From Ectopseudomonas mendocina (lineage in GTDB: Bacteria; Pseudomonadota; Gammaproteobacteria; Pseudomonadales; Pseudomonadaceae), in NCBI RefSeq assembly GCF_007049795.1, contig NZ_SCFY01000014.1:109880-173879 (forward strand): a DNA stretch of 64,000 bases, read 5' to 3'. The notes below the pieces were generated by a model. It saw only the letters and a program-made list of their open reading frames with translations, was not told the origin of the DNA and did not search any database. Made by a program: the position numbers and the translations under genes. Below, in pieces: positions 63,931-64,000 of the stretch (its first letter is position 1; every line of letters starts with the position of its first letter).

Positions 63931-64000
63931 CTGACCTTTCCGGTACGGTGCTGCCCCTATGTCTTATTCCGAACTCAGCGTTGAAGAACGCGCCACCATT
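63920..64000 (+). mobile_element. Left end of an IS30-family insertion sequence (runs off the window)
   Basis: The sequence between the end of gmd homology and the transposase start (TGAGTGCAACACCTGACC near 63920) is probably the IS terminal repeat; the exact boundary and target duplication cannot be fixed without the other end. It is inserted in gmd, opposite to gmd transcription. Confidence 0.65.
63959..64000 (+). CDS. IS30-family transposase, N-terminus only (runs off the right edge)
   Basis: The ATG at 63959 opens [14 protein letters not shown], the typical start of IS30-family transposases (helix-turn-helix region follows in complete members). Only 14 codons are inside the window. Confidence 0.75.
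   Translation, partial: MSYSELSVEERATI

Overview
The window is 64 kb of GC-rich chromosome from a gammaproteobacterium, almost certainly a Pseudomonas of the mendocina/oleovorans/stutzeri type. The evidence is the polar-flagellum master-regulator set fleQ-fleSR-fleN-flhF, secondary stators motCD, the hptB-hsbR-hsbA switch, near-identity of many proteins to remembered P. aeruginosa sequences, and Pseudomonas-style palindromic repeats. No tRNA, rRNA or CRISPR array was seen.

Layout. (1) 1-2.8 kb, + strand: the end of an unknown gene, a voltage-gated-type potassium channel with a C-terminal zinc-ribbon-like motif, and a DASS/SLC13 anion transporter. (2) 2.9-10.2 kb, - strand: a complete cytochrome c maturation operon, ccmABCDEFGHI, followed by a small lipoprotein gene. 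(3) 10.4-12.3 kb, + strand: a FliK-like/FlhB-C-terminal-like pair. (4) 12.3-51.8 kb, - strand: one continuous motility and chemotaxis supercluster. In transcription order it is fliC-flaG-fliD-fliS2-fliS-fliT, fleQ, fleSR, a GIY-YIG gene, fliEFGHIJ, hsbA-hsbR-hptB, fliK, fliLMNOPQR-flhB, flhA-flhF-fleN-fliA, cheYZAB, motCD, parC-parP, cheW and a DUF2802 gene. (5) 52.2-64 kb, - strand: a sugar/glycosylation operon directly upstream of fliC. It encodes a three-domain glycosyltransferase, a CDP-glycerol-transferase-like protein, an ATP-grasp/HAD fusion, a WbqC protein, a VioA-like aminotransferase, ManC, ColD, ColC and the last part of Gmd. The gmd gene is cut off by an IS30-family element that runs off the right edge.

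How the parts work together. FleQ (a RpoN activator with a degenerate receiver), then FleSR, then FliA form the flagellar cascade. Candidate RpoN sites (GG-N10-GC) lie upstream of fleS, fliE, fliK, fliL and flhA, with a variant before fliD, and a near-consensus FliA site lies before fliC. FlhF and FleN set polar placement and number. ParC/ParP place the CheA array. HptB-HsbR-HsbA probably tunes the system. The upstream sugar operon most likely decorates flagellin and/or supplies GDP-colitose for a surface polysaccharide.

Most interesting points: four repeated acidic/leucine motifs in CheA that resemble the FliM CheY-binding peptide; a 266-bp nested inverted-repeat element between fliG and fliH; an aminotransferase whose conserved N-terminus has no canonical start codon; a colitose pathway broken at gmd by an IS; an ATP-grasp/HAD fusion in a tightly overlapping operon; and the orphan FliK-like/FlhX-like pair.
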